Shown piece after piece: positions 1-10,219 of a stretch of DNA of 64,000 nucleotides. The position numbers and the translations under genes were made by a program. Numbering within the stretch: the stretch's first letter is position 1; every line of letters starts with the position of its first letter. Source of the DNA: Vigna angularis (Eukaryota; Streptophyta; Magnoliopsida; Fabales; Fabaceae); assembly GCF_016808095.1 (NCBI RefSeq), contig NC_068974.1, forward strand, positions 19,226,325 to 19,290,324, in the 5' to 3' direction. The notes beneath the pieces are model-generated. The model was not told the origin of the DNA and ran no database searches. It worked only from the letters and a program-made list of their open reading frames with translations.

Positions 1-244
1 TGGGCTCGGGTCCCGCTAAGGCCAACCCAAAAAAAACCATTCTGCACAATTACCGCTCAGCGGAAATTTCCACTGAGCGGCACCTGCGTGAAATGTTTCT
101 CTTCCTTCCTAGCTTACCCTAGGTGCATTCCACTCCTGCCTCTCACTCCCTTCATGCATTTAAGTTCTCAAATCACTCAAATATTCAGTCCCTATGATGC
201 AACTAAAACAGAATCAAAATAAACAGTAAGAACAAAGTAAATCA

Positions 245-520
245 ACTAGGTTGCCTCCCAGGTAGCGCTTGTTTAACGTCACGAGCCTGACCCAAAATCC
301 ACCAACACCCATCAGTAGGTGCAATTTTTCCTTACCAACACCCATCGGTAGGTTAACAAACCTGTCAATAAACCTAGTATCCTTCAGTAGATACTTAACC
401 ACCTAGCATCCATCAGTAGATGCTAACCCAGAAAGTTTGAACATAAAAATAATGTCCAAAAATTACAACCAATATCAACAATTAAAATAATGTTCTTAAA
501 TCAACTAGGGTGCCTCCTAG
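245..520 (-). other. Stem-loop module of copy D
   Basis: Read on the minus strand: hairpin 505-520 (stem CTAGG/CCTAG, loop AGGCAC), hairpin 405-424 (AGCATC/GATGCT, loop TACTGATG), hairpin 377-394 (GTATC/GATAC, loop TACTGAAG), two weaker ACC/GGTGT hairpins between 300 and 355, and a closing hairpin 245-260 (CTGGG/CCTAG with one G-T pair). The same series is present in A, B and C. The first stem differs from copy A (CTGGG/CCCAG) by a compensating pair change. It lies after the short coding tail. The function is unknown. Confidence 0.7.
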
Positions 521-695
521 AAAAGCGCTCTTTTAACGTCACTAGCTTGACCCAGTAAAGCTCATGTTCCATCTTCAATGTTGATGTCTATCTTTCTATC
601 ATCACACCAACTCATCAGCTGCTTCTGGTCCACCTTTTTTACTCTTCTTGACTGTGGAGACTCAATTTCTATCACTCCATCTTCTTTATAGTTTT

Positions 696-1589
696 TCACA
701 ACCATAACCTGTTTTTGAATCTCACATGTTTACCAGGTTTGGGTTGTGTTTGCCTTGAATCATCATGAACCGTCCTTCCTTTGCTCTCTTGTTCTTCTTC
801 CTTATCCTGCAACAAAAAACAATTTTTACCTTTTAAGCTTGGCTCTGCACTTGTATAACTAGTCATGAGTACATCTTGACATGTAGCTTTATAACAAGTC
901 TTTGTCCGCTGTTCCTCTTTGAAAACATCAATCACTTCATTTTTTCCTCGGTCTTGAAACACCACTATTCCTTCATCTACATCAATGATGACCTTAGCCG
1001 TTTTCATAAACAGCCTTCCAAGAATAATAGGAATCCTTTCATCCTTCATCTCCATGATAACAAAGTCCACCAAGAATTTGAGTTCTCCAACACAAACCAT
1101 AACATCCTCTACTATACCATATGGATTCTTTAAAGAGTCATCCGCCACTAACAAATTCATTTTTATAGGTTTGACTTTAAGATCATCCATTTGTTCAAGT
1201 AAAGAATAAGGCATTAAATTAACGCTTGACCCTAAATCAAGTAGGTCTTTATCTACCTTTTTCTTTTCTATGACAGATGGAATGAAGAAGCTTCCAGGAT
1301 CTTTCTCTTTTGCAGGGAGTAGCTTCTTCTGAATAGCTTTGTATTTATTTATCTCCTCTTCTACATATCTTTTTCTTTTGGAGATTTGTTCCATGTGTTT
1401 ATCCTGAGTTAAAAATTGTTGCCATGCTTCATTCACAAGTAAATCAACATTTTCATGAGTGAAAAGCTCTTTAAATTGCCTCATTTTCTCTATTCTCTCA
1501 TTCTCTATTGGAAAAGGAAGAATATCATCAATTTCTATTTCCTCTCTCTCTTCTTTTTCTTTTCTCTCTATTCTCTCTTTTCTCTCCAA
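696..1589 (-). CDS. Athila-type retropepsin-like domain with K/E-rich N-terminus (copy D)
   Basis: Open frame of 297 codons. Residues 1-30 are Lys/Glu-rich linker. From about residue 85 the protein reads as an aspartic protease of the Athila lineage: the flap-side motif FFIPSVIEKKK, the active-site context DLGSSVNLMP (Leu where classical retropepsins have Thr or Ser), and the C-terminal motif ILGRLFMKTAKVIIDVDEG. In a full element the frame would run on into reverse transcriptase. Here it continues through a basic stretch (HVRFKNRLWL) and stops, with a related tail following in another frame to about position 560. A Leu in the active-site triplet may mean weak or no catalysis. As a protein of a deleted element, expression is uncertain. 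Confidence 0.75.
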   Translation of the reverse strand: MERKERIERKEKEEREEIEIDDILPFPIENERIEKMRQFKELFTHENVDLLVNEAWQQFLTQDKHMEQISKRKRYVEEEINKYKAIQKKLLPAKEKDPGSFFIPSVIEKKKVDKDLLDLGSSVNLMPYSLLEQMDDLKVKPIKMNLLVADDSLKNPYGIVEDVMVCVGELKFLVDFVIMEMKDERIPIILGRLFMKTAKVIIDVDEGIVVFQDRGKNEVIDVFKEEQRTKTCYKATCQDVLMTSYTSAEPSLKGKNCFLLQDKEEEQESKGRTVHDDSRQTQPKPGKHVRFKNRLWL

Positions 1590-1641
1590 TCTCTCTTCTT
1601 TTTCAATAACTCTCTTTTCTTTCTCTTCTTTTCTTTCTAAG

Positions 1642-2090
1642 TCAAACTCTTTCTACATTCACTAAAACTTTGCACTCTTCTTTGGGGTTAACCTCAATAT
1701 TAGCCCCAAAGCTCTGATCAGGCCTTTCCTCCAACTTCTTAGTTAACTGTCCAATTTGCATCTCCATATTTCTAAGGGATGCTTGAGTGTTGTTGTGGTT
1801 GAAGATGATTACCTGCATAAACTGGTTAAGAGTTTCTTCCAACTTTGTATGTTTTCCAGTGAGTGTAGACATCTGTTGCCATAATGATGGTTATTGTTGT
1901 GGCCTATTCAATTGTCCTGATTGCCAATTTGTCCCTGACCTTGGCCCATGCTTGGGTGAGATTTCCAACCTTGATTGAAATTACCTTGGTGGTATGGAAA
2001 CTGATTATTCATAAAATTTACATCTTCTAGGGCCTCCACTAGAAAAGCACATTAACCATTGATATGGTCACCACCACATAGGTCACACAT
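1642..2090 (-). pseudogene. gag C-terminal linker remnant (copy D)
   Basis: An open stretch at 1642-1872 encodes a coiled-coil-like segment (residues like LRNMEMQIGQLTKKLEERPDQ), the part of Athila-type gag that follows the zinc knuckle. The 1873-2090 segment holds the degraded glutamine/glycine-rich spacer and the remains of the knuckle (compare CELCGGDHVNGQC in copy B). Frames are broken by small indels, so gag and linker are no longer continuous. Confidence 0.6.
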
Positions 2091-2801
2091 CTATTGTTGA
2101 ATTTGGGCAACAGTTTTTAACTCCTTTGGCAATTGAGCAAGTGTCTTTGCTAGATTTTCCAACTGTTGAGTTATAATTTCATTTTGAGCAAGCAAGGCAT
2201 CATTTGACTGCAATTGTAGAACCCCTTTCGGTTGAACAGAGGCTCCTCTTTCACTATGCATTTCATTGTCATTAGCAGCCATGTTCTCTAACAATTCTGT
2301 TGCTTCCTCTAGAGTTTTACATTTAATATTACCTCCTGTTGAGGCATCTAGCATCAACTTGGTTTGTGAACCAAGACCTCCAAGGAAAAGTAGAACTATT
2401 GCTGCTTCATCAAAACCATACATGGGAGTCTTTCTCAATAAGCTTTTGTACCAGTCCCATGCTTGTCCTAATGTCTCCTCCATGCCTTGTCTGAACGAAG
2501 AGATCTCTTGCTTCCCTTTATTGACTTTGGATTGTAGGAAGTATTTGTTTAGAAACTTTGCAACCATTGCTTCCCATTCTGTAAAACTACCTTTTGGAAA
2601 AGAATTTAACCATAACTTAGCATTGCCTCCCAATGAGAAAGGAAACAAGCTAAGCTTGATTGCTTCGTCTGGCACTCCATTTATCTTCACAGTGTTACAG
2701 ATTTCATTGAAGGTGGTTAGATGTTCATACGGGCTTTCATGTGATAGCCCATTAAACTGATTGCTTTTAACCAACTGTATTAACGCTGGTTTCACCTCCA
2801 T
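2091..2801 (-). CDS. Athila-type gag core (copy D)
   Basis: Open frame of 236 codons. Residues 1-130 match the plant retrotransposon gag fold of the Athila/Calypso lineage: FNGLSHESPYEHL, then KLSLFPFSLGGNAKLWL, then FLNKYF and SSFRQGMEETLGQAW. The C-terminal third (about residue 190 on) is a predicted coiled coil rich in Gln and Leu. It is the most complete gag core of the four family copies: A, B and C each have this region deleted or replaced. The natural start should lie upstream near 3060-3080 (compare the ATG at 10972 in copy A), but frameshifts in 2802-3080 separate it. Confidence 0.8.
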   Translation of the reverse strand: MEVKPALIQLVKSNQFNGLSHESPYEHLTTFNEICNTVKINGVPDEAIKLSLFPFSLGGNAKLWLNSFPKGSFTEWEAMVAKFLNKYFLQSKVNKGKQEISSFRQGMEETLGQAWDWYKSLLRKTPMYGFDEAAIVLLFLGGLGSQTKLMLDASTGGNIKCKTLEEATELLENMAANDNEMHSERGASVQPKGVLQLQSNDALLAQNEIITQQLENLAKTLAQLPKELKTVAQIQQ

Positions 2802-3358
2802 GTTTGTGGCATTGACCCTCGGCCTTGCTATGCTGTTAAAATGTTGAGGGCTAACAAAAGTGGTGTAATCTGCAAGAGTCTGTCTGCCTCTGTCATGTTT
2901 TCAGTGTTATGGTCAGACCTTGGTGGTCAAGGCTGTAAAAGTGTCTAAGGAGAAGGGAATAGTTCACGTGAAGTTCAAATTCTCCTCCTCCTTCTACTTT
3001 CGTCCAGGCCTTCAAGAAGAGGTTCAAAAATCTTTTTGCTTCTAATTCTAATGTTACCATACATACACAAGGAAACAAAACCCTAGAAAAATTTTGTTAG
3101 TTCAAAAAGATAGAAAAAGAGAAGATATAACTGAAGATATAAGAAGATAGGAAATAAAAAACAAAAAAAAATAAAAACAGAAAATAACAAAAAATAAAAA
3201 CAGAAAAACAGAAAAAATAAAAACAGAAAACAGAAAAAATAAAAACAGAAAATAAAAACCGAAAAAAATAAAAAATAGAAAATAAAAATAGAAAAATAAA
3301 AATTCACAACAAGTCAAAATTAATCAAAAATCACACAAATATACTAGTTAAACTAGAG

Positions 3359-4662
3359 TCCTTAGCAACGACGCCAAAAACTTGTTTACCTCTCGGCAAG
3401 TGTAACCGAATCGTAGCAAGTAATAATCCTGGTAAGACCAAGTATCGTTTCCCAAGAGACTCAAGGCCTAGACACTTATGTGATTAATTAATTAATTAAG
3501 AATTGAGAACAAAGTGTTATAAGTTTAAAATGCAAAAGACTGAAAAGTAAATATGTATGCATATGATGATCAATGGCAAGAAGAAACAAAAGCGTGAATT
3601 GAATTATATGGATGAATATGTTGTTGGGGTTTATCAAGTTCATCTTTTCCACTCTCTTGTATTTAGGAATTCATCATTCTTTTCATTAATGTTAATGCCA
3701 CTTTCTAAATTACTTTAAACCCGATCTCTCGGCGAAGAAAGCCTAATCATAACCACTAGTTTACAATCTTTTGTCTCCCTAGCAATTAATCATGCATTAT
3801 AGTGAACAGAAGCTTTAAGGCAACCAACCATCATACTCCTATCTCTAGGTTGGTAATATACTGTTGGGAGAGATTCCCCGGATCTAGATTTCCCCGTACG
3901 TTCCCGTATCGACAATAATCATGACATCCAATGAGTTAAACTATGCATGCTTTGAGTAGAGAGGAAAAACCCTAACTATTAATGAAAGAAAGCATGTATC
4001 ATATAAATGATCTTGAAGAACAAATTCCATACAAGAGAGTTTCTAAAGATTTACATTGATTCCCCAACAACAAAATAAGTTTAGTTCACCATATTCATGG
4101 TCAAACTAGATGAAATACAATGGAAGAGTGAAAGATAGAACCCTAGAAAGTTGAGAAAGGAGCCTTAGCATCCAAAATCCTCCTCCAAGGGGTGAAAGAG
4201 AGTGTTTCTGCTTCGTTCCAGCCAAAGATACAAACCCTAGAACGTCCTAAAGCTTATATACTATTCTAAAAAATACAGAAAAGTAGGCCCAAGCCCAGAA
4301 AAGTGTCGCTCAGTGGTAATATCGCAAGTCATTTCTTCCCCTCAGTGGCTTTCCTCCCCTCAGCGGTGTCCATGGTTCTTGCGAGTGTCGCTCAGCGGTA
4401 ATTGGCGCTGAGCGGTACTTCTGTTTTCTCTTCTTTTGCACTTTTCTTGTCCTTTTTTGATTCCATCTCTACCCCTTTTCACTTCTTTCATCAATTCCAT
4501 CTAAAAACCTACAAAAACAAGGGAATCAAGCATAAAACCTGTCCAACTCTATTATTTCTAAAAATTCAACAAAATCATGAGTTCAAGCTAATTTCTAAGT
4601 CATAAAGGTTGTAATTGAAGTCAATTTTAAGTATAAAAATAACAGTTTTTCAACTGTTATCA
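3359..4662 (-). repeat. 5' LTR of copy D plus degenerate primer-binding site
   Basis: LTR from about 3377 to 4662. The terminus, read on the minus strand, is TGATAACAGTTGAAAAACTG. The other end reads GGTAAACA followed directly by AGTTTTTGGCG, a degenerate copy of the tRNA-Asp primer site (3359-3376). Copies A, B and C have about 60 further LTR bases beyond this point, ending in CATCA, so D seems to show an older LTR boundary, as the LTRs at 50483 and 52439 do. The U3 GCTCAGCGG motifs and the TATATAAG box are recognisable. Confidence 0.7.
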
Positions 4663-4671
4663 TGGACGAAG

Positions 4672-4995
4672 TGGAAGAAGAAGAAGAAGTTGGAGAAGAA
4701 GAAGAAAAAGAAGAAGAAGAAGAAGAAGAAGAAGAAGAAGAAGAAGAAGAAGAAGAAGAAAAAGAAGAAGAAGAAGAAGAATATGAAGAAGATGAAGAAG
4801 AAGAAGTAGGTTAAGTGGAAGAAGTGAAAGAAGTGGAATAAGTAGACGAAGTGGACGAAGTGTACAAAGTGGAACAAGAAGAAGAAGTTGAAGATGAAGA
4901 AGAAGAAGAAGAAGAAGAAGAAGAAGAAGAAGAAGAAGAAGAAGAAGAAGAAGAACAAGATGAAGATGATGATGATGAAGAAGAAGAAGAAGAAA
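4672..4995. repeat. Imperfect GAA/GAT trinucleotide tract
   Basis: Two nearly pure GAA blocks (about 4675-4805 and 4880-4995) separated by a 70-base segment built from GTGGAAGAA/GTGGACGAA-like units and ended by GAT repeats. It begins about ten bases after the end of the copy D LTR. Long poly-Lys, poly-Glu and poly-Phe reading frames here are by-products of the repeat. Confidence 0.9.
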
Positions 4996-6897
4996 TGATG
5001 TTGTAAAAGAGTATACCATGGGTTATGAATGTTTGCTTTATGAAAAGTTGGGTTGTGAAAGGATATACATGCTTTGGGGTACATTGGATTAATGTGTATG
5101 CTTATGAATATCTATTATGGATACACTTAAACCATGTTGTATTGTATGATGTATTGCATTCCTATGATTGAAAAATATTGGGGAACACTTATCTACACTC
5201 TTTGACCAAGAGTGTGGGTAGGAGGGAAGTGAGAGTTCTCTTTCATAATGGAAGAGAAAGGCTTGGCCTATAGAAAACATAAGTGAGTGTTTCTTCTAAG
5301 GTAGAAAAATAAAAGAAAGCATGAAGGGGAAGGAGTGTTGGGATGTTGCAGCTTGAAAGAAACACTTTAAGAGTGAGAAAAGAGAAGGGAAAAAGGTTGT
5401 CTTGGGTTTTTATTTAAGAAGAAAATATGAAAGCTTGAGAGAAGGTGTGTGGATGTGATTGACGTGAATGAATGGGAGAAATTTTAGTTAGAATGGGGGA
5501 TGAAAAGTCAAAGGGGAATGAAAAATGGAATTTAGAAAAGTGTGTATTGGGTTTCGTAATGGATAGAGAAAAAGTGAAGAGAAGAAAGAGAATGGAGTGT
5601 TGTTTTGTGTTGAAAAAGAAGAAAAAAAAGGAGGATGGGAATGCATGGGATGTGTGTTACGTAGAATGAAGAGAGAAAATCAAAACGAGATAAGGTGTGA
5701 GAGTACTATGGGACCATAAGCTTTAATAAGGGAGAGAGAAAGAGAGAGTTTGGTAAGAAATGGGTGGTTTCACGTGGAACCTACCTTAGAAGTGAGAGAA
5801 AATATAATTTAATAGCCTTAGGGTCCACTTGAAAAGGTAGATGTAGAAGGGAGTGTGTTTAGAGTAAAAAGGGGTGTATTGGAATTAGGTGTTTTCTTTG
5901 GTGTTGGGAATTACTAATTTCACGGGGGTGCGGCAGTAGGATAAATAATTAAATTAAGTTATTTAATTATTTGTGAATTTCTTTTTTTATTTGTTGGTCA
6001 ATAAATTTGGTTGACTTTATGTATGATGGTGATGGTTGTGATGGTAAAGTTGTGAGAGCAAACGTTCTGTCATTTCCTTAGAATTTTTGTCGAACCAATG
6101 GTGTTGGTATTGTGATACGATAGTGTGTTGAGTTCTCTGCGGAGACTGAGATTTGAGTGTCACCCTATCCTCATGCGCGAGGACTAGAGAGGGTTGGATG
6201 TCTCGCCCAATGACTTCGGCTCGTATGAGTATAGTGCTCGGTGGGTGCGCCTAACTGAAGTTTTTACTCATAATTCCTTGAGGAGTCGGGGAGATAGGTC
6301 TGAAGTTGCAATGGAAGACGACTCGAATCGCCCTGTTTTGCGAAACAGGTTTGGTACGACAAAATTCAAGGAAACAACAGAAGCTTATGTAAATGATCTG
6401 AGTTGTGAGTTGAATATTGTGATGCATTGTAATGTTATGACTATAATAGTATGGGTGGTGATGATCTGAGTTATGAGTTGAATATTGAGAGGTGTTGTGA
6501 GGTTATGACTATTTTAGTCTGTGATACGATGGTATGATGTTAAATTATATGTTATGTTATGTTCTTAGTTACTCGCCCTTTCCTTTTGTGGTTGTGGTTC
6601 CACCTACAATGATCGTACTTGTACGGGAGTAGATGGTGTTGCAGATAAGGCAGGAGTACCGCGACAAGATTTATGGGATTCGTTGTTGGGAATTTTATTA
6701 TATTTAAAGTATTTTATATTTTTGAATAATGGATTTATATAATTGTAAGGTTTAAATTTTATATTGTAATACATTCAGACGTCTCAAGTTTTATTTGCTT
6801 CCGCGATTTTATATAAACGTTTATAAGCGACACTATTAAAAAAAATTACGTAAATTTCGGATCTTTTTACAAGTGGCACTCCGTTAGGGGTGTTACA
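4996..6897. other. Non-coding stretch, possibly a degenerate LTR ending at 6897
   Basis: No convincing reading frame. The right end, GTTAGGGGTGTTACA (6883-6897), looks like the 3' end of a Del/Tekay-type Ty3 LTR, which typically begins TGTAACACCCC and ends in the inverted form. The preceding GTAGATGGTGTTGCAG (from about 6629) and the cluster around 6180-6350 are in keeping with such an LTR. No matching LTR start was found to the left, so this is only a suggestion. Confidence 0.3.
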
Positions 6898-8055
6898 CTT
6901 ATTCCCTCTTCTTTCATTTTTTTTTTCAGAAATATAACATTGTAATTTTTATATCTTAGTGAATTTTTGGTATTATCCTAATTACTTTTTGTTGTCTTTA
7001 ATCACTGGTAAAAGTGAGTTTATCATTATGTTGTTGTTATGATTGTGTTATTGTATTGTTATTTTTATGCTTTTTTTATCTATTAAATAAAGATAATGAG
7101 TTTGTGATTTTTTTATATGGTGTTTAGTTTTATTATTTTTACTTGAAACTTAAACTTATAAATGGATTATTTTTTACGTTTTTTTATTATATTTTCAAAA
7201 GTATACCGCTAAACATTAATTTTAATATTTTAAAATATATTAAAAGAAATTACCACATTAACAGCAATAATGTATTTATAAGTTCAGGCCAAAAAAAACA
7301 CAAAAAAAAAAGAAAAAAAAAAACCTAACATAAAATATGCTACTTATGAAAATAGTACATACATTGGATTGCATGTGAATGATGGGAAACAAACAGGAAA
7401 AAAATAAATAATTGAAGTCAAATGAACCTGCAGAGTTGTTCCACTTGTGGGATCCACCTCTCTATGTCACTTATGAAAAAGAATTAGCACCATTTAGGGT
7501 TCTTTCAACACAAACTTCCTCGGTCATATTTGTTTTAAGGGTCAGAATATAAGTGAGTATATCACTATCAATATAAATAAGACATTTCAACAAAATATAT
7601 GAAAAAAAGAGCATAACTTTGTTTTTTGGTTTCAATTTGTTTTCGTTGAATTGGTCTATGGTCGGTCATCCTTCCTAGCTCTGTTATCTTTCGATCGTTC
7701 AATCCTCTTCGAGAATGCAGTCCACTCCGATGGGTTGTTGACCTCCATAAGACACTCTTACGCTCAAGTCAAATATCTTTTTCAAAGAGATCTTTGTTTT
7801 ATTAGGATAGATCAAGCTTAGAAAAGGATGTCTTTACTTGGACATCGATTGTATATTTATAGGACTTATGGTAGCCAACCCCTTGATTAACCATTAATGC
7901 AATATATTTTTAAGCAATCAAACCCAATAATCAATTACTAATACCGTATATTTGTAAAGTGTAAGGTAATATGGCCATTAATACCTGCTAATATACCTGT
8001 TAACTGCCCATAAATGATCATTACCTCGGATCAGTATATTTCATATAGTACATAA
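6898..8055. other. AT-rich intergenic sequence left of copy A, with one inverted-repeat arm
   Basis: No gene seen. Positions 7645-7800 resemble the reverse complement of 44060-44195, on the far side of copy A (shared blocks TTGAATTGGTC, GAGAATGCA and CGCTCAAGTCA). Copy A therefore landed inside an older repeat whose two ends now lie 36 kb apart. The last 5 bases before copy A (8056-8060, GTCCC) are repeated at 41997-42001. Confidence 0.5.
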
Positions 8056-8483
8056 GTCCCTGATAACAGTTGAAAAACTGTTATTTTTATGCTTAAAATT
8101 GATACCAAAAGCAACCTTTAAGACTTAGAAACTAGCTTGGAATCATGCTTTTGCTTATATTTTTAGAAATAAGAGAGTTGGACAGGTTTATGCTTGGTTT
8201 CCTTGTTTTATGCAGGTTTTAGGATGATTTTGATGAAAGAAGTGAAGTAGTACTGAGATGGAATCAGAAAAGAACTCAAAAAGTGCAAAAGAAGAGAAGT
8301 CGCGAGTACCGCTCAGCGCCATTTACCGTTGAGCGGCACTTCTGAAGACCCATTGGCACCGCTGAGGGGTAAAAATGCAGTTGAGGAGAAGAATTGAGTA
8401 CACGTTGGTGCTACTGAGCGGTATTTACCGTTGAGCGCCATTCTTATGGGCTTGGGCCTAATTTTCTGTATTTTTTAGAATAG

Positions 8484-8490
8484 TATATAA
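8484..8490 (+). promoter_or_regulatory. LTR TATA box (copy A 5' LTR)
   Basis: TATATAA followed by GCTTTAGG, conserved in every LTR of the family (24510 and 37667 in copy B, 28001 in the solo LTR, 41077 in the A 3' LTR). It lies about 30 bases downstream of the conserved GGGCTTGGGCC box and just downstream of the GC-rich inverted repeats. This is the expected U3 promoter; the U3/R boundary should fall about 30 bases further on. Confidence 0.65.
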
Positions 8491-8640
8491 GCTTTAGGAC
8501 GTCCTACGGTTTGTATCTTTGGCAGAGAACGAAGCAAACACACACCTCTCCACCCCTTGGAGGAAGATTTTGGATGCTAAGGATACTTACTCAACTTTCT
8601 AGGGTTTTATCCTTCACTCTTTCATTATTTTTCATCTAAT

Positions 8641-8660
8641 TTCACCATGAATATGGTGAA
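8641..8660 (+). other. R/U5 hairpin of the LTR
   Basis: Stem TTCACCAT/ATGGTGAA, eight perfect pairs with loop GAAT. In the related LTRs at 52319-52338 and 53113-53132 the stem is identical but the loop is GTCT, so the stem is kept while the loop drifts. It falls about 150 bases downstream of the TATA box and should therefore be in the transcript leader. Confidence 0.55.
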
Positions 8661-8906
8661 TTAAACTTGTATTGTTGTTGGGGAATCAATGTAATCTTTT
8701 GAAGCTCTCATATATGGAATTTGTGTTTAAACATCTTATTTGAGATACATGCTTTCTTTCATCAATAGTTAGGGTTTTTCTTCTTTGCTCAAAGCATGCA
8801 TTGTTTAACTCATTGGATGTGATGATTATTGGTTTTGTCGATATAGACTCATACGGGGAAATCTAGATCCGGGGAAACTCTCCAAACAGTAGTATAACCC
8901 TAGACA

Positions 8907-10219
8907 CACTAGTGCAGAAAGGGCTTTAGACGTCCGTTCTTTGGGCTTTTTGATGTCTGACGTTCCACCGACGTCTTTGTGGGTGACGTCTATGTAGACG
9001 TCCGTTGTGTCAGGCCGGACGTCTATATAGACATCCGTTGTGTCAGGCCGGACGTCTATATACACGTTCGTTGTGTCAGGCCGGACGTCTACATAGACGT
9101 CCGCTGTCAACCTCTCGGACGTCTATACACTAGTGCAGAAAGGGCTTTAGACGGGTTATTTAGGATTACGGGGTTTGGACGTTTGTTTGTGCACTGCCAC
9201 ACGTCTGAAGAGCAGATTCGAAATGAAAATGGAGGGAGATGGAGGAGTAAAAGACCTAAAACGTAGGCCAAAAAACGCCGCCCAAGAACACGCAACAAAC
9301 TGCACCAAAATGCACCGAAAATGATTTTTAATCGGTCCAAATGAAAGATATTTCATCACTAAACAATTTAATCGGAATAAAAGTAAGATTAAATGGTCCA
9401 AAACAGATAAAATCCAACCTGGAAATGCAAGGCGCAGAGGGCACTCTCACGAGTTTGCATAACTCCTCGCGGGTTCGCGTTTTGGTGTGTATGTCCTTAT
9501 TTTAAACGTCTTTTGAACGTCCGTTGTGGAGGGGGCCGGACGTCTATAATATAGTAGACGTCCGGCCCCTCCAAGACGGACGTTCAAAAGGCTGAAGCAG
9601 TCAACTCTTCAACTCCACCCGTCAGCCTTCTAAACGTTCGTCCTGGAGAGGGCCGGACGTTCGAAAGGCTGATGGGAGAGTTGAAGAGTTGACTGCTTCA
9701 GCCTTTTGAACGTCCGTCTTGGAGGGGGCGGACGTCTACTATATATAGACGTCTGGCCCCCTCCAGGACGGACGTTCAAAAGGCTGAAGCAATCAACTCT
9801 TCAACTCTCCCGTCAGCCACTTGAACGTCCGTTAGAGGGGGCCGGACGTCTACAATATTATAGACGTCCGGCCCCCTCCAAGACGGACGTTCAGAAGACT
9901 GACGGGTGGAGTTGAAGAGTTGATTGCTTCAGCCTTTTGAACGTCCGTCCTGGACGGGGCCGGACGTATACATATTTTAGACGTCCGACCCCCTCCAGAA
10001 CGGACGTTCAAAAGGCTGAATCTTCAACTCTCCCATCAGTCTTTTGAACGTCCGTTAGAGGGGCCGGACGTCTACTATATTATAGACGTCCGGCCCCCTC
10101 CAGGATGGACGTCTCCACACTCAATTATTTACATTTATGCCACCGGTCAATTATTTACGTTGGGGTTTTGGTGGACGGACGTCTATGGGGTGACGTTAAA
10201 GGTCAATTCTACACTAGTG
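8907..10219. mobile_element. CACTA-1: non-autonomous CACTA transposon in the A 5' LTR
   Basis: It starts CACTAGTGCAGAAAGGGC, ends TACACTAGTG, and is flanked by the 3-bp target duplication ACA (8904-8906, 10220-10222). The uninterrupted A 3' LTR shows the empty site near 41485. The element is 1313 bp and codes for no transposase. A second copy of the terminal sequence begins at 9128, after a minisatellite of about 33-bp units (8990-9110) containing GTGTCAGGCCGGACGTC. From 9500 to 10110 there are alternating inverted units with CGGACGTCTA/TAGACGTCCG, which probably serve as subterminal transposase-binding repeats. Short reading frames on both strands are repeat artefacts. Confidence 0.88.

Larger units (their letters stand above)
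1..4662 (-). mobile_element. Copy D: non-autonomous Athila-type Ty3 LTR retrotransposon, 5' part only
   Basis: Read on the minus strand the order is 5' LTR (4662 to about 3377), degenerate tRNA-Asp primer site, gag, lysine/glutamate-rich linker, protease-like domain, short tail, then a structured non-coding region running off the left edge. The 3' LTR lies outside the window, so no target duplication can be tested. The gag and the protease with its DLGSSVNLMP active-site context are of Athila/Calypso type. Reverse transcriptase, RNase H and the integrase core are absent: the protease reading frame passes directly into the tail. Copies A, B and C share this architecture. The first 240 bases match the 3' non-coding region of A (near 21190) and C (near 31750). 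Confidence 0.85.

Noticed and set aside
2266..2760. Plus-strand frame of 164 codons across the D gag (and similar antisense frames at 20237-20680, 26051-26263 and 27345-27641)
   Set aside because: Antisense shadows of gag and protease coding sequence.
4615..5084. Poly-Lys/Glu and poly-Phe/Leu reading frames of up to 144 codons
   Set aside because: Direct products of the GAA tract; no other sequence complexity.
6194..6469. 91-codon frame in the left intergenic region
   Set aside because: No domain, no homologue recognised, and the surroundings look like a degenerate LTR.
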